A stretch of 64,000 bases of DNA from an uncultured Pelagibacteraceae bacterium (GCA_902547315.1 CACCND010000001.1:1-64000), one strand, 5' to 3'. Shown: positions 1-9,602, numbered from the stretch's first letter. Numbers and translations are program-made. The notes: generated by a model not told the origin, from the letters alone.

Positions 1-9
1 AAACACAAA

Positions 10-792
10 TTATTTTCTTTCATATTTACATAAGCCTCTCAGGCTTTTTGCATTTAAAAATTTTACCAATTCATTTACAAGAGAATTATTAGAACTTTCT
101 ATTTTAGCTTTTTCATTTTCAATCGTATTGCCACTAAATAATTGATCAACAATTTTAGAATACTCTCTTATATCTTCTTTTGAATAATTTGCCCTTTTTA
201 GGCCTATTATATTTATTCCTGTTACTTTGGCCCTATTTCCAATAGCTAAACTATATGGAATTACATCATTTTCGACAGCAGACATGCCACCTATCATTGC
301 GAGCTTACCAATTTTACAATATTGATGTATTGCAGATAAACCACCAATCACTGCGTAATCATCAACATGAACATGTCCACCAAGCGTTGCATTGTTAGCA
401 AAAATTGTTTTGTTACCAACTATGCAATCGTGTGCAATATGAGTACCCGTCATGAACAGTGATGAATTGCCAATTATGGTCTCCATATTATCACCAATTG
501 TTCCAAGATTTGCTGTACAATACTCGCGAAATACGTTTCTATTACCAATAATAAGTTTGCTTTTTTCTCCTTTATACTTCAAATCTTGAGGTATTGAGCC
601 TATCGAACAAAAAGGATGAAAAGTATTTGACTCACCAATTTCAGTATTTCCTCCAATATATACTGAAGAGCTTATTTTGCAGTTATTTGCGATCTTAACA
701 TTATCATCAATAATGCTATAGGCTCCAATACTAACATTATCTCCAATTACACAATTTTTACTAATAATTGCTGATTTATGAATACTATTCAT
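10..792 (-). CDS. lpxA: UDP-N-acetylglucosamine acyltransferase LpxA
   Basis: This is the first enzyme of lipid A synthesis. It moves a 3-hydroxyacyl chain from acyl carrier protein to the 3-OH of UDP-GlcNAc in the cytoplasm. The 260-residue protein has the family's usual length. Its N-terminal two thirds are hexapeptide repeats (I-G-x-x-x-x pattern) of a left-handed beta helix. The catalytic histidine fits H121 in the AHDCIVG motif. The start overlaps the end of fabZ by 8 bp, so the two are probably translationally coupled. It is the most downstream gene seen of the bamA-skp-lpxD-fabZ-lpxA run. The usual next genes (lpxI or lpxB) would lie beyond the window edge. Confidence 0.97.
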   Translation of the reverse strand: MNSIHKSAIISKNCVIGDNVSIGAYSIIDDNVKIANNCKISSSVYIGGNTEIGESNTFHPFCSIGSIPQDLKYKGEKSKLIIGNRNVFREYCTANLGTIGDNMETIIGNSSLFMTGTHIAHDCIVGNKTIFANNATLGGHVHVDDYAVIGGLSAIHQYCKIGKLAMIGGMSAVENDVIPYSLAIGNRAKVTGINIIGLKRANYSKEDIREYSKIVDQLFSGNTIENEKAKIESSNNSLVNELVKFLNAKSLRGLCKYERK

Positions 793-1240
793 TGTTTCTA
801 TCCATTATCATCGCTGCCCAGTTAGCTTCACAGATTAATTGGCTATTTGAATCAATTATTCTACCCGAAAATTGCCATACTCTGCCTCGTGAGCGATTAG
901 CGTGAACATTTGAAAATATTTTCATTTCTGGAAAAACTGGTTTTCTAAACTTTGAATTTTCAATATTCATCAGATATACAATTTTATCAAATGTTTCTTT
1001 TTGTATACTATAGGCAATTAGAGCAGCGGCAGTCTGTGCCATCGTCTCAATTAAAATTACACCTGGTACAATTGGTTGTCCTGGAAAATGTCCTTTAAAA
1101 AATTCTTCAGTTTTATTGAATGTCTTTATACCAGTAGCTGTTTTTAATTTTATAATATTACATAACTCATCAATAAAAAGAAAAGGCTCTCGATGAGGAA
1201 TCAATTTCTTGATTTGTTCAGATGAAATGCGTTCACTCAT
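785..1240 (-). CDS. fabZ: 3-hydroxyacyl-ACP dehydratase FabZ
   Basis: FabZ dehydrates 3-hydroxyacyl-ACP to trans-2-enoyl-ACP in fatty acid elongation, competing with LpxA and LpxD for the hydroxyacyl-ACP pool. The 151-residue protein is a single hot-dog domain. The catalytic His is H51 in GHFPGQPIVPG and the catalytic Glu is E65 in the ILIETMAQ helix. It overlaps lpxD upstream and lpxA downstream by 8 bp each. Sitting between the two lipid A acyltransferases is the classical arrangement that links membrane phospholipid and lipid A supply. Confidence 0.97.
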   Translation of the reverse strand: MSERISSEQIKKLIPHREPFLFIDELCNIIKLKTATGIKTFNKTEEFFKGHFPGQPIVPGVILIETMAQTAAALIAYSIQKETFDKIVYLMNIENSKFRKPVFPEMKIFSNVHANRSRGRVWQFSGRIIDSNSQLICEANWAAMIMDRNNE

Positions 1241-2207
1241 AAGTCTTTTTATAGTTTTTTAAGTATTTAAATTTATTAATCGCTGGTATTCCCATCACAG
1301 TTTGATTTTTTCCTACACTACTGAATACGCCACTTTTTGCAGCAATGTTTACATTATTCTCTATTTCAATGTGACCTATTATTCCTGTTTGACCTCCTGC
1401 CATTACATTATCGCCTATAACTGTACTACCCGCAATTCCAGTCATTGCCGCAAATGCACAATTTACACCTATCTGCACATTGTGAGCTACATGACATAAA
1501 TTATCAAAATAAGTATTCTCACCTATTATCGTGTCACTAAAACTTCCCCTATCTATTGTACAGTTTGATCCTATATTTACGTTTGATTGCAAAATAACTC
1601 TTCCAATGTGATAAATTCTTTCATTAGAGAAATTATTAATTGCGAACCCAAATCCATACTGACCTATAGATGCATTTCTTCCTATGCATACGTTTTCACC
1701 AATTATCGAATTAGTTATAATTGTGTTGTTATCTATTTTAGAATTATTACCAATTACGCAATTGTGTCCAATAAAACAACCGTCATTCACAATGACATTA
1801 TTTCCAATTACTACACCATTTTCAACTATAGCATTTTTTGAAATCAGAGAACCTTTACCAATAACAGGCTTTGGTAATTTTTTGATCTCGTTTAAATTGA
1901 TGTCTCTATAAAAAACATTAGATAATACTGATACTGCCTGTTGTACGTTGTCGACTATAAGTGCAGGCTGATTTTTTTTTAATTTATTAGCTTTTGATTT
2001 AGAACATAAAACTGTACTTTTTTCTAATACATTTACGTTTAAATCTTCATTATCGTAAACAAAAGTTAAATTGTCTTGATTTGAAAGTTCAATTCTTACC
2101 AAACTATCAAAGTCATTTCTATGTACATCCTTAGGAATACAATTGATTTTTGATTGAATATTTTCAATATTAATTGGACCCAAGTTTTTAAAAAAACTAG
2201 GTTTCAT
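1233..2207 (-). CDS. lpxD: UDP-3-O-acylglucosamine N-acyltransferase LpxD
   Basis: LpxD performs the third step of lipid A synthesis, adding a second 3-hydroxyacyl chain to the amino group of UDP-3-O-acyl-glucosamine. The 324-residue protein has an N-terminal uridine-binding domain (about residues 1-105), then hexapeptide repeats (about 115-310). The catalytic histidine fits H239 in CHVAHNVQIG. The length is slightly short of the usual 340. It starts 4 bp after the skp stop and overlaps fabZ by 8 bp. Repeated I-G-x-N codons make the DNA locally repetitive, which explains the spurious reading frames on the opposite strand. Confidence 0.97.
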   Translation of the reverse strand: MKPSFFKNLGPINIENIQSKINCIPKDVHRNDFDSLVRIELSNQDNLTFVYDNEDLNVNVLEKSTVLCSKSKANKLKKNQPALIVDNVQQAVSVLSNVFYRDINLNEIKKLPKPVIGKGSLISKNAIVENGVVIGNNVIVNDGCFIGHNCVIGNNSKIDNNTIITNSIIGENVCIGRNASIGQYGFGFAINNFSNERIYHIGRVILQSNVNIGSNCTIDRGSFSDTIIGENTYFDNLCHVAHNVQIGVNCAFAAMTGIAGSTVIGDNVMAGGQTGIIGHIEIENNVNIAAKSGVFSSVGKNQTVMGIPAINKFKYLKNYKKTYE

Positions 2208-2211
2208 TTTG

Positions 2212-2757
2212 TTAATTTCTTTTGACTTTTAAACTAGGGAGACTTTTATCTAATTTTTTTAGAACTTCACTTGTAATGTCCATTGCTTCAGCGTTCAATA
2301 ATACAGAGTTTTTTTCTAACAAAATTGTTATACCTCTTTCATTAGAAACTTCCTCTAAAATGGGTTTTAAAGCTTCTAATACATCATTTCTTGATTTTGC
2401 TACAAGATTATCAATAGTTATAAGCTTTTCTTGACGTTCTATATTATATTTTTGCAATTTTTGTTCGTATTCTTTTGCTTTACTCTCAAATGCTTCTGGA
2501 GCCATTACTGCTTGAGACTCAATTAGTTTATTTTGCTCCCCAAGCATATTCTCATCTTGCTTATTCACTTCCTCCTCTATTTCTTTAGCTATCTTTTCTA
2601 TTTGCTTTGCCGCATCTTTAGCAGCTTTAGAATCAGAAAGTATAATATTTATGTCAACAACACCAATTGATGTATTGGGGTAGTCCGCATGTGCAGACAC
2701 TATAAAAATAATTGATACAAAAATGAGCAGTACAGGTCTTATGAGTTTATTTATCAT
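2212..2757 (-). CDS. skp: Periplasmic chaperone Skp/OmpH family
   Basis: Skp holds unfolded outer-membrane proteins in the periplasm and delivers them to BamA. The 181-residue protein begins with a Sec signal peptide (hydrophobic core about residues 7-22, cleavage probably after SAHA). A charged, lysine- and glutamate-rich alpha-helical stretch (about 45-135) fits the tentacle-like coiled coil of the family. Its first base is shared with the last base of bamA, so it sits directly downstream in the same operon as its client machine. The family is weakly conserved in sequence, so the call rests on length, signal peptide, helical composition and position. Confidence 0.88.
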   Translation of the reverse strand: MINKLIRPVLLIFVSIIFIVSAHADYPNTSIGVVDINIILSDSKAAKDAAKQIEKIAKEIEEEVNKQDENMLGEQNKLIESQAVMAPEAFESKAKEYEQKLQKYNIERQEKLITIDNLVAKSRNDVLEALKPILEEVSNERGITILLEKNSVLLNAEAMDITSEVLKKLDKSLPSLKVKRN

Positions 2758-5012
2758 TAAAAATTATATCCTATATCAAAATATAAACTGTCTGTTGTAT
2801 CAGTATCTTCACTTTGTAAAATATGCGCATAAACAATGTTAATAGGTCCGATTGCAGAGTCCCAATTTAAATTTAATCCTATCGATGACCTCATTTCATT
2901 ACTATCATCAATAGAGCCGTAAGCAGGATTATCTAAACCCCAAACACTACCGGCGTCTAAAAACAATGTACTTGTTATATCAAATGCATCTAAATTTAAA
3001 TCAATATTTGTTTCAAAAGATGTCAAATAGTAATATTGACCGCCAGTGTAGGAATCTCCAGTTTTTGGACCAACTTTTCCAGCTTTAAAGCCCCTTAAAT
3101 TTTTTCCACCTAAATTAAAATTTGACGAAACTGGACCATATTTTCCATTATATCCATTTATATTTCCAGCTCTTAACTTAAACGCTCCAATAAAATTTGA
3201 AGTTATTCTTTGATAAACATTATACTCTAAACTATTTTTAAAATAATAACTTGTACCCCCCAAACCAGCGAGGTCTTGATTAATTTTTAAATTAAATCCT
3301 TCAGATGGTTTATATCTGCTATTTCTCCTATCAAAACTAAATGACTGACCAATTAATGAAACAGTATCAGTTCCAGCAAGAAGATTCTCATAAGCAGTGG
3401 CGTCCTTATCTGCTTTGATTTTTGATGTAAATAGTGAATACCTTAATTCTAATGATTTATCTGATGCAATTGGAAACCTTGATGAAAAACCAAACCCAAT
3501 TTCGTCAGTTTCATAGTTAACAGAAGCAGGATCGTAAAAATTACTGTATAATTGTCCAGTAAGTGACAATTCTTTATCGTTAAAGTAAGGTTCTGTGATT
3601 GCAATGTCATATGTGGTTCTTGTACTCGAAAAAGCTCCAGAAAAGACAACTTTTTGCCCGCGACCTAGAAAATTATTTTCTTTTAGGCCAAGCTGTACAG
3701 ATGCTGAAGTTGAGCTTGAATAACCCGCTCCTACTGAAGCTTCACCTGTGCTCTTTTCCTCTACTGTAATATCTAGATCAATTTTATCCGGAAACTCTGT
3801 TCTTACTTCATCTATATTAACATCCGAAAAAAAATTCAATGCCCTAATTGAGTCCTTCGAATAATTAATTGAATATTTATTATATGCATCTCCTTCAGAT
3901 AAAGACATTTCTCTTCTTATAACTTTATCTATCGTTCTTTTATTCCCCTTAATATCAATATTATTGACATATACTCTAGGTCCTTCATTAATAATAACTT
4001 CTACATCTATTGTTCTATTTTTTTCATTATTTTTTATTTCTGGAGTAATGTCTACGAATGAATAGCCATTTACTTCAGCAATATCTTTTATTGTCTCTAC
4101 ACTATCTTTTACTTTACTAAAGTTATAAACGTCTCCTGATTGATAAGGTATTACATCTGCAATATAATCAGTATTTAGACGCATTAATTCACTTGTAATT
4201 TTTATATTTCCAAAATTATAAATTTCTCCTTCGTTTATGGTTAGTACAATTTCAAAGTTATTTGAATTTGGAGTCAATTGTGCAATCGAGGAAATAAATT
4301 TAAAGTCAGCATAACCATTATTATTATAAAATTGGGTAATTAATTGCTTGTCATATTCCAATTTGTCAGGATCATACTTATCAGCAGACGAAAGTAATCT
4401 CAAAAAAGTCTTTTCCTTAGTTTTCATTAATGACTTAATTTTTCTTGAAGAGAATTTTTTATTTCCGATAACAATAATTTTCGAAACTTCTGTAATTTCA
4501 GACTCTTTTATCTCATAGGTAAGATTTATTCTGTTATTCTCTATAACTTCTACAGTTGGATTTATTTCAGTAGATAACCTTCCAGATCTCTGGTAGAGAG
4601 TAAGCATGCGCTCAATATCTTTTTTAACTTTTGATCTAGAATATACCGATCTTTCTTTCAGAGATATTTCAATTAAAAGATCTTCATCATCTATTTTTTT
4701 ATTTCCAACAAAACTAACAAGATTAATAGTTGGGTTTTCCTTTACTAATATGGTAAGTGAATTATTATTAAAAGAAATTTCAATGTTAGAAAAAAGATTG
4801 GTTTCAAAAAGTTTTTTTAGTATGTTGTTACCAAGCTCTTCATCATAGACTTCGCCTATTTCTGCTTCGCTATAAGATATTACTGTTTCTATATCAATTC
4901 TTTGTACACCATTTACATCTATTTTTTCTATTATGTTGTTATCAGCATATAATATAGAACTTATCAATACAAAATAAGTAGAAACTATTATTGAAATTAT
5001 TCCTTTTAGCAT
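2757..5012 (-). CDS. bamA: Outer membrane protein assembly factor BamA
   Basis: BamA is the core of the BAM complex that inserts beta-barrel proteins into the outer membrane. The 751-residue protein has a signal peptide (about residues 1-23), then five POTRA domains (about 27-420) and a C-terminal 16-strand barrel. The last residue is phenylalanine, as expected for an outer-membrane barrel. The barrel part contains the family's conserved RGF motif (NLRGFKAG). It follows dxr after only 5 bp; in most alphaproteobacteria the site-2 protease gene rseP lies in that place, and here it is absent. Confidence 0.97.
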   Translation of the reverse strand: MLKGIISIIVSTYFVLISSILYADNNIIEKIDVNGVQRIDIETVISYSEAEIGEVYDEELGNNILKKLFETNLFSNIEISFNNNSLTILVKENPTINLVSFVGNKKIDDEDLLIEISLKERSVYSRSKVKKDIERMLTLYQRSGRLSTEINPTVEVIENNRINLTYEIKESEITEVSKIIVIGNKKFSSRKIKSLMKTKEKTFLRLLSSADKYDPDKLEYDKQLITQFYNNNGYADFKFISSIAQLTPNSNNFEIVLTINEGEIYNFGNIKITSELMRLNTDYIADVIPYQSGDVYNFSKVKDSVETIKDIAEVNGYSFVDITPEIKNNEKNRTIDVEVIINEGPRVYVNNIDIKGNKRTIDKVIRREMSLSEGDAYNKYSINYSKDSIRALNFFSDVNIDEVRTEFPDKIDLDITVEEKSTGEASVGAGYSSSTSASVQLGLKENNFLGRGQKVVFSGAFSSTRTTYDIAITEPYFNDKELSLTGQLYSNFYDPASVNYETDEIGFGFSSRFPIASDKSLELRYSLFTSKIKADKDATAYENLLAGTDTVSLIGQSFSFDRRNSRYKPSEGFNLKINQDLAGLGGTSYYFKNSLEYNVYQRITSNFIGAFKLRAGNINGYNGKYGPVSSNFNLGGKNLRGFKAGKVGPKTGDSYTGGQYYYLTSFETNIDLNLDAFDITSTLFLDAGSVWGLDNPAYGSIDDSNEMRSSIGLNLNWDSAIGPINIVYAHILQSEDTDTTDSLYFDIGYNF

Positions 5013-5017
5013 AAATC

Positions 5018-6160
5018 TTAAATCTTTATATTACTGTCTAACCAATTATTTATTTCTTTTATATCATCAAATACAGGGTTTGTAACATTTGAATTTTTCT
5101 TAAAGGTATAATCAAGGTAATTGTTGTTAAATTCTACTATTTCATTAAATTTAATTTGTTTATTAAGGAAAGCATTTACAAGTTTTTCATTTAAATAATT
5201 AAATACATGCGGAGCTAAGCCTCCTAATTGCATAACTTCGAAACCAAGCTTTAGCGCAGGAAATTTTTTATGATCTACAGGAAAGAATTCTAAATTTTTA
5301 TATTTGGATAAATCTAATAAATCAATGTTATTTCGATAGTTATCAAAATTAAAAAATAAAGATGCTATTGGAATACGCATATCTGGCTTATTCATTAAAG
5401 CTACTGATATTCCATTTGAGTAATTTATTAGTGCGTGCACAATCGATTGTGGATGTATAATCGAATTAATCTGATCGATTTCTAAGTTAAATAACTGCTT
5501 AGCCTCAATTATTTCAAGCGCTTTATTAACCATTGTTGCTGAGTCAATCGAAATTTTTTTTCCCATTTTCCAAATTGGGTGTTTCAAGGCTTGTTTTACT
5601 GTTATTTTTTTAAATTTTTTATAATCAAGTTCTCTAAATGGACCTCCAGATGCTGTTATTGTTATAGATTTAAAATTATTTTTATTTGTTTTTAACAGGT
5701 GATACACAGAATTATGTTCTGAGTCTAATGGAATTATTTCTGAAGAGTATTTCCTAGAGTCAGATAAAATCCTATTTCCTATTGAAACAATAACTTCTTT
5801 ATTTGCTAGTCCAATAGTTTTTCCACTTTTTAAAATTTTAAATATTAGCTGAATTGACGATAATCCTGAAATTGCAAAAATAATAATATCTGTCTTATCA
5901 TCAACAATGTTGTCAAAATCAATTATATTGTCAAAAACTTTTAAATTTTTTTTAACATTAATTTTTGATTTAATTTCTTTAACATTGCAACCAATCTTAT
6001 TGACATTAAATTCATTGGCTATCTTTAATAATTTCTTAATATTTTTATTACAAGTAATGCCTTGAATTAAGAATTTATTTTTATTAGCTCTTACAATAGA
6101 TAAAACTGAATCACCAATACTTCCTGTGGCACCAAATATAACTAAGTTAATTTTACTCAT
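5018..6160 (-). CDS. dxr: 1-deoxy-D-xylulose 5-phosphate reductoisomerase
   Basis: Dxr converts 1-deoxy-D-xylulose 5-phosphate to 2-C-methyl-D-erythritol 4-phosphate with NADPH, the committing step of the non-mevalonate isoprenoid pathway. The 380-residue protein starts with a nucleotide-binding motif (GATGSIGDS, about residues 9-17). The metal and substrate site LDSEHNSVYH lies near residue 145, followed by the flexible loop with a conserved HPIWKMG. It overlaps cdsA by 4 bp (stop and start interlocked), so the two are coupled. Upstream uppS uses the isoprenoid product, so the cluster links precursor supply to its use. Confidence 0.97.
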   Translation of the reverse strand: MSKINLVIFGATGSIGDSVLSIVRANKNKFLIQGITCNKNIKKLLKIANEFNVNKIGCNVKEIKSKINVKKNLKVFDNIIDFDNIVDDKTDIIIFAISGLSSIQLIFKILKSGKTIGLANKEVIVSIGNRILSDSRKYSSEIIPLDSEHNSVYHLLKTNKNNFKSITITASGGPFRELDYKKFKKITVKQALKHPIWKMGKKISIDSATMVNKALEIIEAKQLFNLEIDQINSIIHPQSIVHALINYSNGISVALMNKPDMRIPIASLFFNFDNYRNNIDLLDLSKYKNLEFFPVDHKKFPALKLGFEVMQLGGLAPHVFNYLNEKLVNAFLNKQIKFNEIVEFNNNYLDYTFKKNSNVTNPVFDDIKEINNWLDSNIKI

Positions 6161-6798
6161 CTAGCTAGATATATTGTTACAACAAAAAAAACTGCGATAA
6201 ATGAGTCAAATCTATCAAATAAACCGCCATGACCTGGCAAAATATTCCCTGAATCCTTAATATTAGAGAATCTCTTGAGTATCGATGCAAACATGTCGCC
6301 AATAAATGAGATAGTGATCAAGAATAAGATTAAAAGTAAATATTTAAGTTCAAAACTATACGCCATTGAATAGTATGACATCATCACGATTGATGTAAAA
6401 GTGATACCAGATATTAATCCACTGTAAGTTTTCCCAGAACTAATTTTAGGATATATTTTTCTTCCACCGATTAATTTTCCACCTACAAACGAAAACGTAT
6501 CAAATAACCATACAACAAAAATTATTTCGATTATTTCTATGCTAGTTATTTTTTTTGTGATTATAATAAATATGAACAATAAAAATGTAGTAATTGTAAT
6601 AAAAATATAAATATCGATTAGGAATTTATATTTACTCTGCGATTTCATTTCATTTAATTCATGAAGTATGATTGCATTGATCAATAAAAATATTAAAGGT
6701 AAATAATTATTGTATATTATTGGAAAGAGTATTAATGGCACAAATAAAGATACAGAAAGTATTCTTACTAATAGTTCTTTATTAAATAAATTATTCAT
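6157..6798 (-). CDS. cdsA: Phosphatidate cytidylyltransferase CdsA
   Basis: CdsA makes CDP-diacylglycerol from phosphatidic acid and CTP, the branch point to all membrane phospholipids. The 213-residue protein is a polytopic inner-membrane protein with about six hydrophobic segments. The family signature is present near the C-terminus (about residues 170-200): KRFSNIKDSG, then PGHGGLFDRFDS with the metal-binding aspartates. It is shorter than the usual 260-280 residues, mainly at the N-terminus, but keeps the catalytic region. It starts at the base next to the uppS stop and overlaps dxr by 4 bp. Confidence 0.93.
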   Translation of the reverse strand: MNNLFNKELLVRILSVSLFVPLILFPIIYNNYLPLIFLLINAIILHELNEMKSQSKYKFLIDIYIFITITTFLLFIFIIITKKITSIEIIEIIFVVWLFDTFSFVGGKLIGGRKIYPKISSGKTYSGLISGITFTSIVMMSYYSMAYSFELKYLLLILFLITISFIGDMFASILKRFSNIKDSGNILPGHGGLFDRFDSFIAVFFVVTIYLAR

Positions 6799-7494
6799 TT
6801 ATTTCCCTAAATTTCTCTTCCTAAGAAAATAATTAGATATTGCAAGATCAAGATCTGTATGGCGAAAATCAGGCCATAATTTTTTTGTAAAATAAAGTTC
6901 AGAGTATGCTGCCTGCCATAGCATAAAGTTGCTTAATCTTTGTTCACCACCTGTCCTGATTATTAGATCAGGATCACTAGAATACTTCGTATACAAATAT
7001 TCTCTTATCTTTGGATATTTTTTACCTGAACTAATCATCTTATTATATGCATCCTCTATTTCTTTTCGTGATCCATAATTAAACAACAAATTAATGTATA
7101 TACCGGAATTTTTTTTTGTTTTATTCGTAACTGAGTCAATAATATTAATTATTTTTTTTGATAAATTCTCTTTTGATCCATAATGTCTTATAATAAGATT
7201 ATTTTCATCAGCAGTGCTTTCAAAATTTTTATAAAATTCTTCTATTAATGAAAATAAATTATTTACTTCAGCTGGGCTTCTATTCCAATTCTCAGTCGAA
7301 AAAACGTAAAAAGATAACTCATTTATTTTATAATTTAATTTGTTAAGACTTTTACATAACTTTATGCAATTTTTTATTCCAGTTTTATGACCTTCTTTTT
7401 TATTAAGAAATTTTTTTTTTGCCCATCTACCATTACCATCCATGATAATGGCCACATGATTAACTTTTTTTTTCTTTAGCCTTTGTTGACCCAC
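6799..7494 (-). CDS. uppS: Undecaprenyl diphosphate synthase (cis-prenyltransferase)
   Basis: UppS condenses isopentenyl diphosphate onto farnesyl diphosphate in the cis configuration. The product is the C55 carrier lipid for peptidoglycan and other wall polymers. The 231-residue protein has the N-terminal signature IMDGNGRWAKK with the catalytic Asp19, and the C-terminal motif DLIIRTGGEQRLSNF with the diphosphate-binding arginines (about residues 178-190). Length is typical. It lies 6 bp downstream of frr and is directly followed by cdsA. Confidence 0.97.
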   Translation of the reverse strand: MGQQRLKKKKVNHVAIIMDGNGRWAKKKFLNKKEGHKTGIKNCIKLCKSLNKLNYKINELSFYVFSTENWNRSPAEVNNLFSLIEEFYKNFESTADENNLIIRHYGSKENLSKKIINIIDSVTNKTKKNSGIYINLLFNYGSRKEIEDAYNKMISSGKKYPKIREYLYTKYSSDPDLIIRTGGEQRLSNFMLWQAAYSELYFTKKLWPDFRHTDLDLAISNYFLRKRNLGK

Positions 7495-7500
7495 TTTGAA

Positions 7501-8058
7501 TTAAATATTTTTCAATTCATCTTCTTTTGACTTTAATAAATCGTCAACAAGATTAGTATGTTTTAAAGTAATAGTTTCAATATTTTCTTGGAATTTTTTT
7601 GAGTCATCTTGGCCGATTTTCTTTTCTTTCTCATCTCCTTTTATTCGCTCTATACCGTCTCTTCTCACATTTCTAATTGCTATTTTTGCATTTTCACAAA
7701 TCTTCCTTACCATTTTTAAAAATTCATTCCTTCTTTCTTCTGTTAACTGTGGGAGAGGTAGTCTAATCAAATTACCTTCAACCGAGGGATTAATTCCAAG
7801 GTCAGATTCTCTGAGTGCTTTATCTACTAAGCTAACATTTGACTGATCCCAAATATCAATATTAATTGTCCTTGGGTCCGGTGTAGTTATATTTCCAAGT
7901 TGATTGATATTCATTTTTTGACCATAAGCATTAACTTTAATTGAGTCTAGCATACTCGGTGATGCTCTTCCGGCTCTTATACCTGACAATTCACTTTTAG
8001 CTGATTGAACAGATGATAACATTCTTTTCTCAATATCTATTTTAATTTCATCAAACAT
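7501..8058 (-). CDS. frr: Ribosome recycling factor
   Basis: RRF works with EF-G to split the post-termination ribosome so it can start again. The 185-residue protein matches the family length exactly. It consists of the three-helix bundle (about residues 1-29 and 106-185) and the small beta domain between. Conserved features are GIRAGRASPSMLD near residue 27 and the basic RNVRRDGIERIK helix near residue 130. It sits 30 bp downstream of pyrH in the common rpsB-tsf-pyrH-frr translation block. Confidence 0.97.
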   Translation of the reverse strand: MFDEIKIDIEKRMLSSVQSAKSELSGIRAGRASPSMLDSIKVNAYGQKMNINQLGNITTPDPRTINIDIWDQSNVSLVDKALRESDLGINPSVEGNLIRLPLPQLTEERRNEFLKMVRKICENAKIAIRNVRRDGIERIKGDEKEKKIGQDDSKKFQENIETITLKHTNLVDDLLKSKEDELKNI

Positions 8059-8088
8059 TATTTGATCTCCGAAAAATCTATTTTGTTA

Positions 8089-8772
8089 TTATATACATTT
8101 TTTAAAACAATTTTTTTCTAAAATTGAAAAAACTCTTATTGGTATCATATTGTCTCTAGCAATACTAATTGCCGCGCTATCCATTACTTTTAAGTTTTTA
8201 GATAAATATTCACTATAGGATATATTTTTGTATTTTTTTACATTCTTAAACTTTTTTGGATCTTTATCATATATGCCATCAACTTGTGTTGCTTTGTATA
8301 TGTGAGTACAATTTAATTCAGCTGCTCTTAGAGCTGCAGCTGTATCAGTTGAAAAATATGGATTACCTGTGCCAGCAGCACAAATTACAATTCTATTTTT
8401 CTGCATGTGTCTTATTGCTCTTCTTCTAATATAAGTTTCACAAATAGATTGTATTGGAAACGCAGACATTACTCTTGTATCTAAATTAATTTTCTCTAGA
8501 GCATTCTGCAACGCCATACTATTCATAACTGTAGCAAGCATTCCCATATAATCAGCATTTGCTCTATCCATACCTTTAGCTGATGCCGCTAGACCTCTAA
8601 AAATATTACCTCCGCCAATTACTATACATATTTGGAGGTTTTCATTTTTTATAGATTCAATATTAATAGATAAATTTTTAACAGTAGATAGTTCTATACC
8701 GTACTTTTGTTTTCCCATAAGAGATTCACCGGATAGCTTTATCAATATCCGTTTAGCTGGCTCTTCAGTCAT
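8089..8772 (-). CDS. pyrH: UMP kinase PyrH
   Basis: PyrH phosphorylates UMP to UDP in pyrimidine nucleotide synthesis; the bacterial form is a hexamer of the amino-acid-kinase fold. Conserved signatures are KLSGESL near the N-terminus, IVIGGGNIFRG near residue 50 and the ATP-site KATQVDGIYDKDP near residue 160. I chose the ATG at 8772. A TTG at 8778 would add two residues and overlap the tsf stop. The ATG leaves a gap of 2 bp after the tsf stop and has a weak AGG about 10 bases upstream. Confidence 0.94.
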   Translation of the reverse strand: MTEEPAKRILIKLSGESLMGKQKYGIELSTVKNLSINIESIKNENLQICIVIGGGNIFRGLAASAKGMDRANADYMGMLATVMNSMALQNALEKINLDTRVMSAFPIQSICETYIRRRAIRHMQKNRIVICAAGTGNPYFSTDTAAALRAAELNCTHIYKATQVDGIYDKDPKKFKNVKKYKNISYSEYLSKNLKVMDSAAISIARDNMIPIRVFSILEKNCFKKCI

Positions 8773-8774
8773 TA

Positions 8775-9602
8775 TCAAGAACCTAATTCAAATCTAATAA
8801 AACGTCTAACTTGTACTTTAATACTTTTCTCTTTAGAAATATCATCTAAATAATCAGATACTGTTAAGGTTGGATCCATTACAAATTTTTGTCCTAATAA
8901 GGTATTTTCACTTATAAACTTGTTAATTTTACCGTTCATCATTTTTTCAACGATATTATCAGGCTTGCCAGTTTCTTTTAACTGTTGCTTTATTATTTGT
9001 TTTTCTTCATTTAATAAATTTGGATCAAAATCCTCTTTTGATACAGATTTTGGATTAGTAGCCGCAATATGCATGCAAATATTCTTACCAATTATATCCA
9101 TATCACTTTCATCACACGCTAAATCGACTATGACGCCAATTTTTCCAAGCCCACTACTAACACTATTATGCATGTAACTATGTAGGTTACCCTCCAAATA
9201 ATTAAATCTTTTGAATACTATATTCTCTCCAATTATGCCTACAGCTTCATTTATGAGTGAAGATGCTTCAGTATTAATTTTTTCATTATTTTGATCATTA
9301 GAAAGAACTATGTCTAAAATCGACCTAACTAATTCATGAAATTCTCCATTTCTAGACACAAAGTCAGTTTCTGAGTTTACCTCAACAATTGATGCTTTAT
9401 TTTCTGAGAGCTTGATACCAATTAACCCTTCATTTGCGTCGCGAGAAGATTTTTTTTCTGCTTTTGCAATTCCTTTTTCTCTTAATAGTTTAAAAGCTGT
9501 ATCTAAATCACCTTTTGCTTCAGATAATGCGGATTTACACTCCATCATTCCAGCGCCAGAAATTTTTCTCAATTCTTGAACTTCTTTTGCGCTAACTGTC
9601 AT
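8775..9602 (-). CDS. tsf: Elongation factor Ts
   Basis: EF-Ts is the nucleotide exchange factor that regenerates EF-Tu-GTP. The 275-residue protein has the N-terminal UBA-like domain with the family signature ELRKISGAGMMECKSAL (about residues 10-26). Next comes the core with the EF-Tu contact motif VNSETDFVSRN (about 75-85), where TDF intrudes at the EF-Tu magnesium site. It overlaps the end of rpsB by 11 bp, so it is probably translated by ribosomes that have just finished rpsB. Confidence 0.97.
   Translation of the reverse strand: MTVSAKEVQELRKISGAGMMECKSALSEAKGDLDTAFKLLREKGIAKAEKKSSRDANEGLIGIKLSENKASIVEVNSETDFVSRNGEFHELVRSILDIVLSNDQNNEKINTEASSLINEAVGIIGENIVFKRFNYLEGNLHSYMHNSVSSGLGKIGVIVDLACDESDMDIIGKNICMHIAATNPKSVSKEDFDPNLLNEEKQIIKQQLKETGKPDNIVEKMMNGKINKFISENTLLGQKFVMDPTLTVSDYLDDISKEKSIKVQVRRFIRFELGS

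Noticed and set aside
1302-1911. Plus-strand frames inside lpxD
   Set aside because: They reflect the repetitive hexapeptide codons of LpxD read on the other strand.
8773-8778. TTG start of pyrH at 8778
   Set aside because: It adds two residues and overlaps the tsf stop; the ATG at 8772 is the more usual start, though the TTG cannot be excluded.
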